From Phytoseiulus persimilis (taxonomy: Eukaryota > Arthropoda > Arachnida > Mesostigmata > Phytoseiidae): a DNA stretch of 64,000 nucleotides. The position numbers and the translations under genes were made by a program. Each line of letters begins with the position of its first letter. Positions within the stretch are counted from its first letter, which is position 1. The stretch is taken from the NCBI GenBank assembly GCA_037576195.1, contig CM075103.1, positions 9,858,001 through 9,922,000 of the forward strand, read 5' to 3'. Below are positions 48,901 to 62,030 of the stretch, in pieces. Below the pieces are notes generated by a model. That model saw only the letters and a program-made list of their open reading frames with translations. It was not told where the DNA came from and ran no database searches.

Positions 48901-51900
48901 ACGCGCTTACCTCGCAATTCCTCCGCGTCCGTTCATGATCCTTGCGGCAACTTGATTCCGGGCATCTGACCCTGATCCATCAATCAAATTCTGCGGAAGT
49001 CGATCGATTTCCCCCATCAGGCCCCTGCCGTTGGCTCGTAGCGAGTTCGGATTTCGGATTGTCGAGCTCGTCTTTGTGGAGTTCAATACTGGAGATGGCC
49101 AACTTCGAACCCCGGTAAATCACCGCGAGTCCATTCGTGCGGTCAGAATGCGGGCACCTCCTGTCTCGTTGATTTTCGAAAAGCATTCCGCATTCACGCC
49201 TGCAGGAAACCGGATTACGAGGCAGCAAAGCGAACCTATCGAACCACGATCAATTTCATGGCCTCCTAGACCAAAATTACTGCGGCTAATCTTGTATTTT
49301 AAGCCACGATCGTGCCTGAGAAACTCTATGGAATAAAGTTCTATCGGTTCGATGTCAAGGCCGCTCCACTCCCAGAATTGAGGGGAAGGATCCGGACGAC
49401 CAAACTGCAGGGATCTGAACGTGGCATCGAGAGACTTAGTACAACCCCCCCCCCCCCTCCCCCCTCCCTCGAGCGATTCTCCAAGATCCACGGTTCCAAG
49501 CTTCACTCCTAGTGACTACAGGGTCCCATAATTCTCATTGCTGTGCGATTCTGACGCTCGTCAAAGACGTCCGCAACGTTGCTGACCCGTCCGAGGAAGT
49601 TGGTTCGAACCGAAAAAGAACTTGGCTCGGAAGCGACTCGCCGTTCTCTTCCTGTTTCGCGAAGTTCGTCTTTGCCGCAAGGGAATCCTGTTAGTCGGCG
49701 CAGTGTTCCTCCCCTTCTTCACGGAGCCAGCCGGTCAGTCGGCTTCGAGCAAACACTAGCTCTCAAAACGGTTTTTTCGGTTCTGGTTCCCATTTCTGGA
49801 TGCGCTGAAAGAGAAGCCCAAAGAGCGAGCGAAATTATTTGCTGAGCAAAAATGGCAAACCGAAGCGGACCACCGCCCTAGTAGGGTGGATCATGGCTTC
49901 GGCAGCGAACGGCAACTTGCTGTGTTTCTGTGATGCTGTCCAGGACCGGAGTCTTGGGGGAGTTATCGAGGAAGACGCTCCCGTCGTTAATTCGCTCCCT
50001 TTTCCGCATTGTCCACCGACTGGAACTGCGCGCAAAGAGTGGCTGCGAGCGCTCATCGAGCGATAAGGGAGATAACATAAGCGGTAGCGACTCATCCTTC
50101 TCAGAACGTTGAAATCATTATCTCCGGATGAAAATGTTCGCCAATCAACGGTCTCGGATCGAACTGAGAAGTTCCGAACGGAAATTTCAGGTGTTCTAGG
50201 GCGTGGCGCGTAATCGCCCTACAAAAAAGGGGCTGTCGCCTTGTTAGCTTGTCAAGAAATGTCGAGCAGCTCGTTCTATTTATTATTCTTTACGATCATT
50301 GAGCGGGCGGCGTGGCCGGACCAACGGATCAGATATTACGAGCATAGATCGATCGCTTGTGTCTTTCACGAATGAAAGCAACGCGCTTCCACGCACAAAC
50401 AGACAGAGGCGTCACACGCCAAATATCGACATGATGATTCGAATCGGCGCAGACCTTGTGTTTCGTGCGTCCGGAAAGTTCAGACTCGCTCGGAAACAAG
50501 GATTGAATGAAATTCCGAACGACCGGACGGGTTCTGCTCGGATGCGGCAACCTCACCGAGTGGAACTGAATGTTTCGAGCCAACAATTGAAACGCGGGCT
50601 TGATGAATGGACTTAATCGTTGATAGAAGCGGTAGCGCTAAACTTCCATCCCGACCATGTAGCGGCTAATCTTTGAGCGATCCGAGCTGCTCGGTTATGC
50701 CTCCGTCGTTATGCGAGCGATTACTAAGTTTCTCGACCTTATTTTTCAGTGACCGGAGGTGGCGGAGTCTCCGGTAATAAATGTGGAGGCCTAGGTGGAG
50801 GGCCGGGCGGCATCGCTGTCCGTACCGGGAGCCTGGGCAGCAATCAACGAGGCGGTGGGGGTCCATCTCCTATCGGAGACCAACCGCCCACGTCTCAGCA
50901 CCGCAGTAGGCTGGCTACCCTGACCAGGTAAAGTCTTGTCAACGTCCTGTGAGGTCTCGTTCTTCTTTTTCCGACTCTTCTCTCCTGCGAATGCTGGAAG
51001 CAACTCCTCCAAATCGAGGGGATCGAAGACGGCGGCGAGACTCAGCGATGCGTTCCTCAGCTCAGAATCGTTGACGGTTTGCGAATTTGTGGCGTGCCCA
51101 CCGCAGAACATGGCGCCCCTCTCGGGAGGAGAATGGGCGCCCGGAATGTCTGACGCGCTGTTCTGGAGGTTCGCGTGGGGAGTCGAAGCTCGAGAAAAGT
51201 TTGAATGGCCCGAGGGAAACTGTGGAGCACGACGCTGGCGGAAACGGGTGGAAAACAAGAAGATCGCTCCGGGCCAACCACTCCTGATATAGAAACATGT
51301 AGACGTATCGCATTTCCAGACGCTGCTGCTCCGTCTCCGGAGACAGCTCGGGAGTCAAGGAAACGTCCTTGTTTATTCATTGCGGTGCGATCTTCCGGGA
51401 AAACTCGTTCCGCAGGCATGAGGCTCATTCATTTTCGCTCTCTTGCAGATTATTCAAGCCGTGGAAGTGGCGACGAAAAAAGAAGTCTGAGAAGTTTGAG
51501 GCGACGTCACGGACTCTCGAGAGAAAGATCTCAATGCGGTCTTCCCAAGAAGAGCTCATACAGCGTGGAGTTCTCCAGCCTCAAGATTTCAGTCCTCCCC
51601 TAGGCTCGCACGATATCTCAAAACTCGGTGAGTTGGGGCTTCTGGCGAACTCTGCCGCTCGCTTTGGGGGATTCAAGTTCGAAAATCAGTTACGTCGTGA
51701 CCAGACGACCGCTATTCATCGTGCCATTATGCGGCCGTGCGTGTTGCTCGCAAGCTGTGGCCGTCCGCGTGAAACGCTTCTGATGACACTGTTTCCACCA
51801 CGGAGTCGTACAGAAGGTCCCTTGCCGCTCGCCGGCAAGGTCGAACCAGTTTAAAATATCGAGTTAACGAATCGAAAGGCTTCTCATCACCAGCATGGTC

Positions 51901-54900
51901 GGGAGGCAATTACGATCAGATCGAGCGAAACGCGGGCAACGTTGAGATCGGTCGTTCCGGGGTAGACCTGTTTTCCCGTTCAACAGAGAACGGAACGTAA
52001 TAGCTTCGGAAGCATCGAAGATAGAGTGAAATGCCATACGAGTGAAATTTTTCACAACAAGCTCTGAAATATTGCATCGTTGATTTCAATTTCTTCTCAA
52101 CCGCTGTTTCCGTTATCATGGTGGTGGATAGGAGAAAGTTATTGAGAACAACCTTGTCCAGCTCACTGCGGTGTAGGATTCCGAACATTAGACTCTTTCG
52201 CCCATAGCTGACCATTCCGCTTGGGGCTGGTATCTGAAAACGTCCAGATTCGAGCTCGAAACTTGATGTGCGAAATCAAACTCTAACTTTTCTAGGAGTT
52301 TCCCTAGTCTGTATCGAAGCGTTTGGGCATCGGCGAGAAAGAGACCGGACCTGTGATGACAGAAGTCAAGCCGCCGAACGAGCTGGGCAAGAGTGCGTTC
52401 ATAAATTCCTCCTGTGGGGGAGGAATATCGAGGAAGAGGAGAAGGCAACGAGGCAATCTTTCTGAACTCATTGGATGGACTTCGTGGCGATTCTGAATAC
52501 TTCCAAATATTTGAATTATTTCCCCGTCTAACGGGAAAACAAGTCCATTCTGGAACCAGCATCCGCGAATTTTCCTGTTCGAGTGTCCAACTTATCATTC
52601 AACGTCGGCGGTCGCTTGAAAACGACTGGGCTTCCGGTGGTCGGGACGGTAGGTTCCGCCAAGACTCGCCCGCTCCGAAGTCTCTCTTTGCTTTCGTCTT
52701 GTTGGAGTCGGCGACGGGGCCTGGATGCAGATATTAATCCATTGCGAGAGGTCTAATGGCAAGGCGATGTCACTGGTCAGTAATTCTGCCGCCGGCGCTG
52801 GAGACCGAGTCCGTCGACCTGCCTTGCTAGAGATTCATGGGGCTTGGCAGAACACGGTCGGTCGTATCGTGTCGGGGGTCGGAGCAATTTAATTGTGCTA
52901 AGAGTTATCTCTCTTTCTCTCGTAGGTGGCAAGGGCGGTTTCGTAAGTACAGCTCCCGATGGAACTCTCTCGGTTCTGGCCCTGCCCGAGTTGGGTGTCG
53001 TGGACGAAGGAGTGGGCATGCTCGGCGAGGTCGGTCTCATCCCACCTCCGCGCGAGTTTTCAAACGAGAACTCGCCGGCTCCTTCTCCAACCCTTCCACT
53101 GCGAATCGCGCAGGTCACTTCTAGTCTCAACCTCAAGTTTTCCCAGATGCAGCAGCAAAGGGACTCCCCGACGTCGCTTCTTCCTCCGCATGCCAACGGC
53201 TCCTCTAATGGTACAGCAATGAAAGATATTCGCGGAGTAGTTGACGAAACCGATCCTGAATCGATCGCTGAATTGAAGTATATCGAGGGATAAACGAGGG
53301 TCGTTGACTGAGTAGCTGATCAAAGACTGGCAGCTTGCTCGATCACTGGAACGATTGATGACATCCATCAATCATTCGCTGTTGGAGTGGCGGCGGATCG
53401 ATCGTGGAATCGAGCGACCGCCAGGCGGGGCATCGCATCGATCGGCTCTCGGCTGAATCGATAGGTCGTCGAATCCTCGTTAAGTTCCTCCCTATCGATC
53501 TCCAGGCTCTGGCACTGAGTGTGTGGTTGGGAAGGCCGCGGCTTTGCCCGTCGAGTGTCCCGTAGTCCCGTCTTTGCCAACAGTTCCTCCTCCGCCAACG
53601 AATTGCGACGAGGATGACCCTGATGACGGTGGCTTTTCCAACTACAACAGTAAGCACCAAGGCCTACAGCAGAGTCTCCTGATTCAGCAGCAACAGGTGG
53701 GTCCGATGCAACCGCCTCGACCTTGGAGCGAGGGGTGTTTGACCTTGAAATTCTATAAATCCCCGCCACGAGGCGGCATTGGCGTGATCGATGCCGCGCA
53801 CCGGGCGCTCTGGCGAGACCATGTTCGGCGCTGACATGTTTCCGGAGATCGGACTGTCGAGAGGTCATCCGGAGACAAGCAACGTAAGAGAGGGACTTCT
53901 ATTCTAGGCACAGCAGCAGATGCAACAGATGCAGCCCTCGCTCCAGGCTCAGGAGAGGATGGCGAATTTTTCCACACTGCAACAACAGGTGCAGCAGCAG
54001 ATCCAGCAGCAGCTCCAGGCACAGCAACAGGGCGTCAATTCGAGCCAATTCCAAATTTCGCACAGTGGCACATCCTCCTTCAAACCTCTTCCTCAAACCA
54101 ATGGTGAGTTGTTAGCGGTGTCATCCGACGCCGCGGATCCCGCAACCGAGCTCGAGGGTCCCGTCTCGAGTCGCGCGAGCTCACTGTATTCTTTTGTCGG
54201 TGACCTTCCCAGACGAAGACTCCGAGAAGGAGCAAGGAGCGCGCTCCTCACCCCTGCCCTCATTGGGAACCCCGACGGGTGGAGCCCCCGCCCCGATCGG
54301 GACCGCTTCGATGCCCCGCAAATCCGCGCTGAAGAAGACGACGTCCGCCTTATCAGTTCACGGGAATAACCCTAATTCCCCCAAGCTGACGAACGGTGTG
54401 GGTTCCAATCCCGAGAGCCCGACGGTGGCTCAACAACCTCTCGTCACCGCTCTCAGTTTAGCACAACTGCGGCTGCGGCCAACGAATTCTAGTGGACAAA
54501 ACGGCCTTCCATTTAACAAGGTGGGTTGATCCATAGCAAAACCGATCGGCCCTCACACTCGGCTCGAAACCATCCTGGAGAAGGACTGTTCCTTGATCCT
54601 CTCGAGAGTCCCCTTCCTTCTTTCCGCAGGCTCCCCCATCTTATAGTGCAGCCATGCAGGACAAAGAAAACAAGAGCGCCGCTGGTGGAGGTGGAGGACT
54701 CCCCTTGAAACCTCCACCACCATATCCGTCAGTACTCGCACGATTCAACTCTGTGTCATCGAACCAGGACAGCGATGACGAAGACGACCCCGTAAAATGG
54801 CGCGATTACTACGGAGACGACGAACAAGGACGGCTCCAAGCGAAGATAGCTCGGAAAGATTCGTTAGCGCTCAAGCTCGCACAAAGGCCTGATAAGTGAG

Positions 54901-55700
54901 TGGCTCGGATCGTGGTCAGTCCTGGTATCGGTCACGTACACTGGCTGACCGGAATACGTTTGTTTTTCAGACAAGAGCTAATCGATCGAAACATTCTGAA
55001 AGATGAAAGTTATTTCCGAGATCGCGCTGCGACACGTGAAGCCTTGAGTGGAAAGCTAACTCGAAGACTGAGTTTGAGGCCAACAGCTGAAGAACTTGAA
55101 CAGAGGAATATTCTCTACCAGAATACGCCGGAAGAACGCTTGAAGGAGAAAGATATGAAGAAAAAGGTATTTTCGGCGAAAATTTCAGGAGGTGCCGGGC
55201 GTTGCTTGGGGACATCTACGGACTCTAAATCTCGAGTGGTCGACTCTTCATCCAGACTCGATCTTCTGAAGCTCGAACCGAATCCAGCAGATGTTCTCTA
55301 ACAGGTTTTCCCGCGCTTCAACAGGTGCTTATTAGGAAGCTGAGCTTTCGTCCGACGATTGAGGAGTTGAAGGAACGGAAAATCATCCGTTTCAATGACT
55401 ACGTCGAAGTCACTCAAGCTCACGACTACGACAGACGCGCCGACAAACCGTGGACGCGACTGACGCCAAAAGACAAGGCCATGATCCGCAAAGAGCTCAA
55501 TGAGTTCAAGGCACAGGAGATGGAGGTTCATGAAGAGAGTCGACATCTCACCAGGTAACCGAGCAATTCCGGATTCTGTCCCGTGTTCCCTGCTGGGAAA
55601 CTCACTCCCATAAACTCGAATTCCCCCCCCCCCCCCCTCTCCCGTTGGAGAACTCCGTCATCACTGACGACTTGACGTTTTCAGATTCCATCGGCCTTGA
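45933..55700 (+). CDS. PHACTR: PHACTR phosphatase and actin regulator (RPEL protein)
   Basis: Binds G-actin through RPEL motifs and PP1 through its C-terminus. Eleven coding exons: 45933-46068, 50750-50927, 51449-51627, 52926-53210, 53506-53696, 53908-54103, 54213-54520, 54630-54895, 54971-55166, 55325-55554, 55685-55700; phases agree and give 726 aa. The N-terminal RPEL region has [17 protein letters not shown] and [19 protein letters not shown]; the middle is Gly-, Gln- and Pro-rich; the C-terminus has three RPELs ([55 protein letters not shown]), then [32 protein letters not shown] and the terminal RFHRP. All RPEL arginines are present. The family call and exons 2-11 are secure. Exon 1 is inferred: it has an ATG, an open frame and a matching phase-1 donor, but N-termini vary in this family. 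Confidence 0.9.
46069..50749 (+). other. PHACTR intron 1 (4.7 kb)
   Basis: No nested gene recognised. It starts with an ACA/CAA triplet run (about 46090-46120) and contains a poly(C) tract at 49445-49468. Alternative first exons, common in PHACTR genes, could lie here, but I cannot point to one. Confidence 0.5.
49445..49468 (+). repeat. Poly(C) tract in PHACTR intron 1
   Basis: Twelve C, then T-interrupted C runs over about 24 bp, within a strongly pyrimidine stretch. Confidence 0.85.
51628..52925 (+). other. PHACTR intron 3 (1.3 kb), nothing else recognised
   Basis: Lies between the exon with the first RPEL motif and the exon beginning GGKGGF. Open frames inside show no domain or conserved splice context. 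Confidence 0.55.
55623..55637 (+). repeat. Poly(C) run of 15 in the last PHACTR intron
   Basis: Fifteen C about 48 bp before the acceptor of the 16-nt terminal coding exon. It may help or replace the usual pyrimidine tract, but this is inference. Confidence 0.85.
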
Positions 55701-58700
55701 GTGCGAAGTGTGATATTAATTGTACTAACCGGAGCAGGACTGTGACCCCGAGAAGACAATTCCGGAAGTTTGAACGAACCGCAGCGCGGTTAGAACCTGC
55801 TTGCCGCTTTTGGACGTCGCAGCTCCTCATGTGAAGACACGACGTACTTCTGTAATTCCACGGACCATCAACACACCGTCACGAGATCAACTTCCCTTCG
55901 AGGAATCGACTAGCAGTGTAAGAGCTCATCTGGCCAAACCGATCATGTCGTAAAACTGTGTACATTCTGATTATTTTAGTGAGTCTCTTCCATCGTTAGG
56001 AGCTCACGACACCTGTTATTGATATTGTTCGGTTCTGAAAAAGTAGAGAATTCAACGTGCAACGAAACTTTCAAATCGATGAGTTGTACCTAACCCAGGG
56101 GAACCTTGTGATTTGACATTTTTTTTTCTTTTGCGGAAACCCGCCTTAGTTGTTCCCTCGTACTTGTGCCTGGATATTATCTATTAATTTCGTAGGATTC
56201 TCCTCCTGATCTTGGGTCGACGTCGTGTTTGCCGTGGATAGTCGCAAGCCATTTTCTTGAGGGAGCGAAGGAGAACAACAACCGTTCTCGATTCTTTCGG
56301 CAGTTGCTAGTCAGTCACTCCAGAAGAGGATTTTATCTGCGTCTCTTCAACAAGTTCTTCATCAACTATACAGTTCTGACCCTCTTCTCCACTCGAACAT
56401 AAGTTTGTTTTCCATTCAAAGCTCAAAGTCGGACTTCGTCAGATTTTCTAGTGATGCACCGCGTTCACTTCAAGCCATTTTGGCCGTTACCATCACCACC
56501 ACCACCATCACCGACCACTACTCAACTGCTTAGGCCCTCTGTAGAGTCGAGGATACACACGCAGACAAACAGACAGATAGATGTGTAGTAAACCACCTCA
56601 TAGCAAAGACACCGCTGCAGCCGGCACCGCCGTTTAGAGCTGAATGAATATCGATGGCACCTGCGAGAACCCACCACTTTTCTGTGAAAATTGCGCCCGC
56701 GTGTTGAAAGCACGAAGTGTGGGAGGCCCGTAGTCATAGCTGTCGTCAGAATAGTTCAAGCCTAAGTGTCTAGGATGATTTTCAAAAAATGGCGCAGTGG
56801 AAGTATCTCGAGTAAGCTCTACTCTCCGTAGTAATGGATCGAGTTATTACGGGAGATTATTTTGGAAGGGCAGCTCTCTGATGTCAAAGCCCGAACCTGA
56901 AAGTAGCAGAGCTTAGAGGTGAAGAGAAGGGAGTAGGGAACGGAAAAAACAATTTTGAGCGACTCGGGCACTGTGACGTGTCCCTTTTTCGTGCGATTGG
57001 GCAGCGTCATTCTGAGGCCAAGCTCCCGAAGATGAACAACAATTATTTACGAAATTTACCATGTTTACAACAAGAAACTGTCGGACGTGAACAAATCATT
57101 TTACCAGCCTGTAAAGAAAGCTCTGGAAATTTTGGGGGCTAACAGGGGAATCAAATAATTATTTGATGTACAGTGAAGTCTCCAGGACTTGTGGCCTGAT
57201 TGGCCACAGAAATGACAAGAAGTTGCTTTGCTACGTTTGGCTGCCGGCAACCAGGAGCTCGCAAAGCGCGTATGCTCGTGAGGATCTGAATATTTTTGCT
57301 ATTGACCGGTACCTCGGCTTGTTCGAAATATTCCTCGAGATGGCGTTGTGCAAAAGCGAAAGAGAATACTTCGTCAAAAACGAACTGAAGAGTGAGATAC
57401 CGAAGACATTGAGAGTGACGAGAAACTACCCGAGAGCAGGAGAAACTACTTCTTCTCGATCGCAATACTTCTGCGGAACGTGATTCGAATACTCGTGCTC
57501 CAGCATCTTTCCCACCCGACCTCCTCTGTAGCCTGAAGTGGGTTCCCGATTCGGTTCACACCACATGGTGTGTGGGTGTCGGTCTGGAGCAGCCGATCGG
57601 CAACAGATACCGCGGATCAAACTGTGGTTTTCTAATGTTCCTTGAGAATCAGAAATTTCCTCTCGCTAGAGTTGAAGAGGCGGGGTTTCCGAGACGAACT
57701 TTAGGCCATCCAATTGAAGCTTTGGGTGTCATGGCTGGTCGACCAGTCCCCGATCCGAGGGACGAACCGCGACAACAACAACTACAGAACTATTCCGGTG
57801 AAGACTATGTAGGTTGTATATAGTGTAACATATTTTAATTAAGATACGACTAAACGAAGGGGAGGTAATACATCAAGATGACAGAACGAATGCGGGGGTC
57901 GATGGCGAACACGGGAAACTCCGAGGTAAATGCAGGAACTTATATTCGGAAGACAAAAATGGAGCCGTTCGAGAGAGGATCAAAATGCTATTCACAAAGG
58001 AAGTGGAACACCAAATCGATCAAAAATGAAAAATAATTCGAACGATGAAATAAAAGAAATGTTTCACAGCTATAGCTCCGTATTCGTTTTCCTTGAATTC
58101 CATGCCATGAATTTGTTGTTGTTACAAATACATCGACTCGAAGACACGGTTCTCGCTGCAACCTCGACTCCCAGCTCCGGGGCGGAGCTTTTCCTTGAAA
58201 CTTCGAATGGAGGCTGATGGGAAACTCCCTCTATGAGCTCTTCCACGCGAGTCCTGACAAGGAATGAGGGATACCAAGAATCACAAACGGCGTTCCTGAT
58301 TTCTGGGGGAAAATATCTCTCCGAAGAAGACCCTCTATATTCGAACCTTGATGTCGCTCTATATTGTTGTCTGAAAGTTCATCCGTGAATTATGTTCATA
58401 TTCAAGTTTTGGGACACATGCCTTGAGTTTCTGCAGCGTGAGGAAAACGACGAACGGGATGTCTTTTCGGGTGGACAACCAACGGAAACAGCCAGTGGCT
58501 ACGGGTTCAGGAACCGTCGAGCCCAAATATTCACTCGACGCTAATGAGTGTCCTTCCCGGTGTATTGGAGATTCCTCGAGATGAGGAAGTCCAGCGCGCT
58601 CCGATCATTTTTCCTGGGGAAGTCGAGTCCTTGATCAAGCCCTGAAAGTAACGGTTGAACACATGAAAGTTTTCCAGACATGGGTATGTACGTTTGCTAC

Positions 58701-59367
58701 TCTGAACCTCATACTGGCCCTCCTCTGGTCCCTACACAAAACGAGTAAATTCTAGGAATAGAATGACTTGTTCCCTAAAAAAAAGTGGGAGTTTTGATCG
58801 AGAGAAATTGCTATTTGGCGGCTCGCCGGAGTGCATCGTTCACGGGTCGCCGGAGAGGATATGAGCTTCTCAGGAACCGTGGATCCATACAAAGGCATTC
58901 TGAGCTCATACCAAACTGGGCACTCTCCGAAGAGATTCGACGATATTCCAATTTCTAAGGATTTTCGTCAAGAGAGTCCGACACACGAAGGACGCTGAGA
59001 GGTGTAGCTCCAGACTGGAATGTGAGGCGACGACGCGCGCAGGTGATGAATGCTGGCGAATCAGAACAGGGTATCTGCATCCCAGCCTGTTTGCCTTGTC
59101 TGGGCGTAGCTCTGTGGAGCGATTCTCCCAGCTGGTGATCCTTTGGTGTCGAATAATCAATTTTGGAGTCGAGCTGTTGCAACTGAGCGAGCCTCGTCGG
59201 ATAAGTATCGAGTCACTCTCAGGACGTGAGGGCTGTGCGACCATTTACTCTAGCCCGAACGAGGAGCGGAGAGAAAAGAGCTGGCGCTCTTTGGTACTGG
59301 TAAAAGAGGTCCAATAAACAGCCAGGTTACAGTCACCGGAACCATAATGGGGCAGGAAGTCTTACAC

Positions 59368-59668
59368 AGTTTGAGGGGTGTCAGTCGGCTCGTTGGCCGT
59401 GTGGCATAAACCAACGCCTTGGGTGCCACGCTAAGCTAGCAATCGCGGGTTCGATCCCCGGCCGGGACAACAAATTTCTTATGTGGTAAAAAGAGGATTT
59501 AACTTATATCAGAATTAAATCTGAACCATCTTAAGACCCAAGCCCACCGCCCGCAATGGGATTTGCGAGGCGATAGGGAGTGTTACTGAAGCAATACCGA
59601 AAGGTGAATCCGGGACACTCCTGAGGGCTGGCTGAGAGGTTCAGCCGAAAACAGAGTTTGAGGGGTGT
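59368..59668 (+). mobile_element. tRNA-derived SINE with 14-bp target-site duplications
   Basis: The body at 59382-59654 is flanked by identical 14-bp repeats AGTTTGAGGGGTGT (59368-59381 and 59655-59668), the mark of LINE-assisted insertion. The head has RNA polymerase III promoter boxes: A box TGGCCGTGTGG (59394-59404) and B box GGTTCGATCCC (59448-59458), 43 bp apart, followed by an acceptor-like CCGGGACA. The 3' body of about 185 bp is not tRNA-like and recurs at 36672-36866. The perfect duplication suggests a fairly recent insertion. I do not recognise the family, and the head is too degenerate to name its parental tRNA. Confidence 0.92.
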
Positions 59669-61904
59669 ATCCTCTGGAGTCCGAAACGCTTGAGCTCGAA
59701 CACCTCCTCTCTAAACAGCGGAGCGGTCGGGACTGGCTTAGCGGGGAAAATTGCAGCTTCGTTACGCTCAGCCTACCTGCTTGAATCTCAGCGAGTACTT
59801 TCACAATGCGGCGCACAAAATTCCCTCATTATACAGGGTGGTCATCGTAAGTCGGGAATCTTCTCACTCTCTCTTCTGTTGCTAATGAATCGGTGAAAAA
59901 TTATCCGATTCTGGTATTTTTCATCGCGTTCGATAGCTGGAGGGATGGCGCATCTTATTCTTCTCTCGTTTTTTTTGAATCGGTAGCGAATCGAGTTTCG
60001 CAAATCGGCTCAAAGATCGCATTTTTTTTCCTCTTCGACTTCCCTTCGAACTCTTCGAAAATACTCGGAAGGGTGGGTGGATTAAATTCTACTTTGATGG
60101 ACGAACTTGTTCCGCGGAGATTCAGTGTTATCAGGGAAGTCTTCATAGGTTTGAGAACCATGTTGATTGCATCATGAAAAGCTCCCAACGATGATCATCA
60201 TCACAATCACATCCTCTGCCCCTCCAAAATACAAAGCTTTGTACGCCCCTCCAAACCAGCCCCGACCTCTCCGTTGTTTGGAGGGGAGATTCTCGGGCCC
60301 GTGCGTTTCGGCTTCATTTTTTTTTGAGCTCATGCGTTTCGGGCTCGAATTCTCGTCTTGTTGGACCCTAACCGTTTAAAGAGAACGTTACACAGGTTTG
60401 ACATTCTGATGTTCTGTTGGTCCGAGCATCCTATAGGAAGGTAGGCATTTCGCGGTGGGCAGGAAGTTAAGGAAGAATGTCAGTGGCAACAATTGGGACA
60501 CTATGGGTTGACGCGGCTGCTCCAGCGCACCCCACTAGAGGTATGAAGAACCACCCGGAGAGTCCGGACTCTTTGTTCCAGCTCCTCTTCGCTTTAGAAG
60601 CGTCTCCCTGGCGTTCTCCTCCCTCAAAGGAACTTGAGTCAAATACTTTGGCCGGCTGGATCTTTCTCTCCAGATCGTCCTGGGCACGGACACGAATGGA
60701 ATGCCATCATGTCTCATCTCAGGGTAAGACTGGAGTCAAGCTTGACAGGGTGATTCCGATGAAATATCACAACCATCTCCATGCAACGGCCTTTGGGCAG
60801 TCAGAGGAGAGAGCTTCCCTCTGTTGTATATTACTTCCGCGTGATCGAAGGATCCACCATATGAGAAGCAGCTAAAAAGTTGCTCGCGCTACAACTCAAT
60901 GAGGCTCCCCACTGCATAAGCATTCTTGATAGTAAGGCCATTCGAGGCCTTCTTCGGAAATCGTGTCGACGGATTCTGTGCCTCAATAGCTCGTCCCGGA
61001 AGTGGTGCTTCAGTTGCCATACATAGACTCCATGATGTCAGCTTCCCTCAGGTTAACTTCGAGCCGAATATCAGAATGATATAGAAACATACTTTCTCTC
61101 GATTCTCCCGCGTTTCACCGACAGCGGAACCCGTCTCTTCCCTCATAGAGTCTTCGCTTCCCATTTTGGTGAACGAAGAATAGTTTGGTATTTTCAGAGC
61201 GTTCTGAGAGTTTGACGCACAAACTTCCACAATTCTGGCTGGTCACTGAGCCTGGGTTCGTGGTTTCCGGACTCCAGGACAAGCAAGCCTCTGGTAGAAG
61301 GTCGCCCACGTATGAGCCTCCGATGCTTCCCACGTTGAACGTGAACCTCGCGCTAGCGACACCCGGCAGTCGCGTCGCCGAATCCCATATCCAAGAAAGC
61401 ATTCAAGCTCCCTGCGATTCGGATTCTGGAGTTTTTCGCCGCCATCGATGTTTGGAAGGATAAAGCATCTTTACTGCCTCCAATCAGTCCATAATCCAGT
61501 TTTAACTTCACGGACGAACAGCTGGAAAAGTGGTTGGACCGATCCGGTTACTCCTAAGTCGGGTGGTTTGGACCGATCTGAGAACTTCTCGTCATCCAGG
61601 AATTTTTCGGAATCGGCTCCCCTTAGCAGACAAGGGGCCAAGGCATCGAGAACGAGATTTCGTCAACATATCAGTGATTTTCATGATGCTGATGCGATCG
61701 GTCGTCAATTGGAGCTCTGGACCGACCCCTGCCATTTCTTCAGCGGATCTGGAGAATCCTCTGCCGCTTCCAATGGTGCCAATACCAACTGGATCGGTAC
61801 CTGATACGATTCACCGGCGATTTCGTTCAGAAGTTCAGAAAAATGAGCATTCGTCGAGACTCTCTAGAAAATTTGACTTCTTGACAGACTGACGAGAATG
61901 GAAT

Positions 61905-62030
61905 GAGAGAAGATGCGTCATATATTCAGCCATCGATCGCAAAAGAGAACTTCAGGATCGGATCATTTCTTACCGATTGATGAGCAAGAGATGGAATGAT
62001 GAGAAAATCACCGACTTATGTTGACGACCC
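61905..62030 (+). repeat. Diverged interspersed repeat, copy 2
   Basis: Aligns in the same orientation with about 34430-34550 (see that entry); roughly three quarters identical by eye over about 120 bp, with small gaps. No frame or terminal repeats identified. Confidence 0.5.

Noticed and set aside
59382-59468. Functional tRNA gene
   Set aside because: The acceptor and anticodon arms do not fold properly, and the segment is the head of a longer element with target-site duplications.
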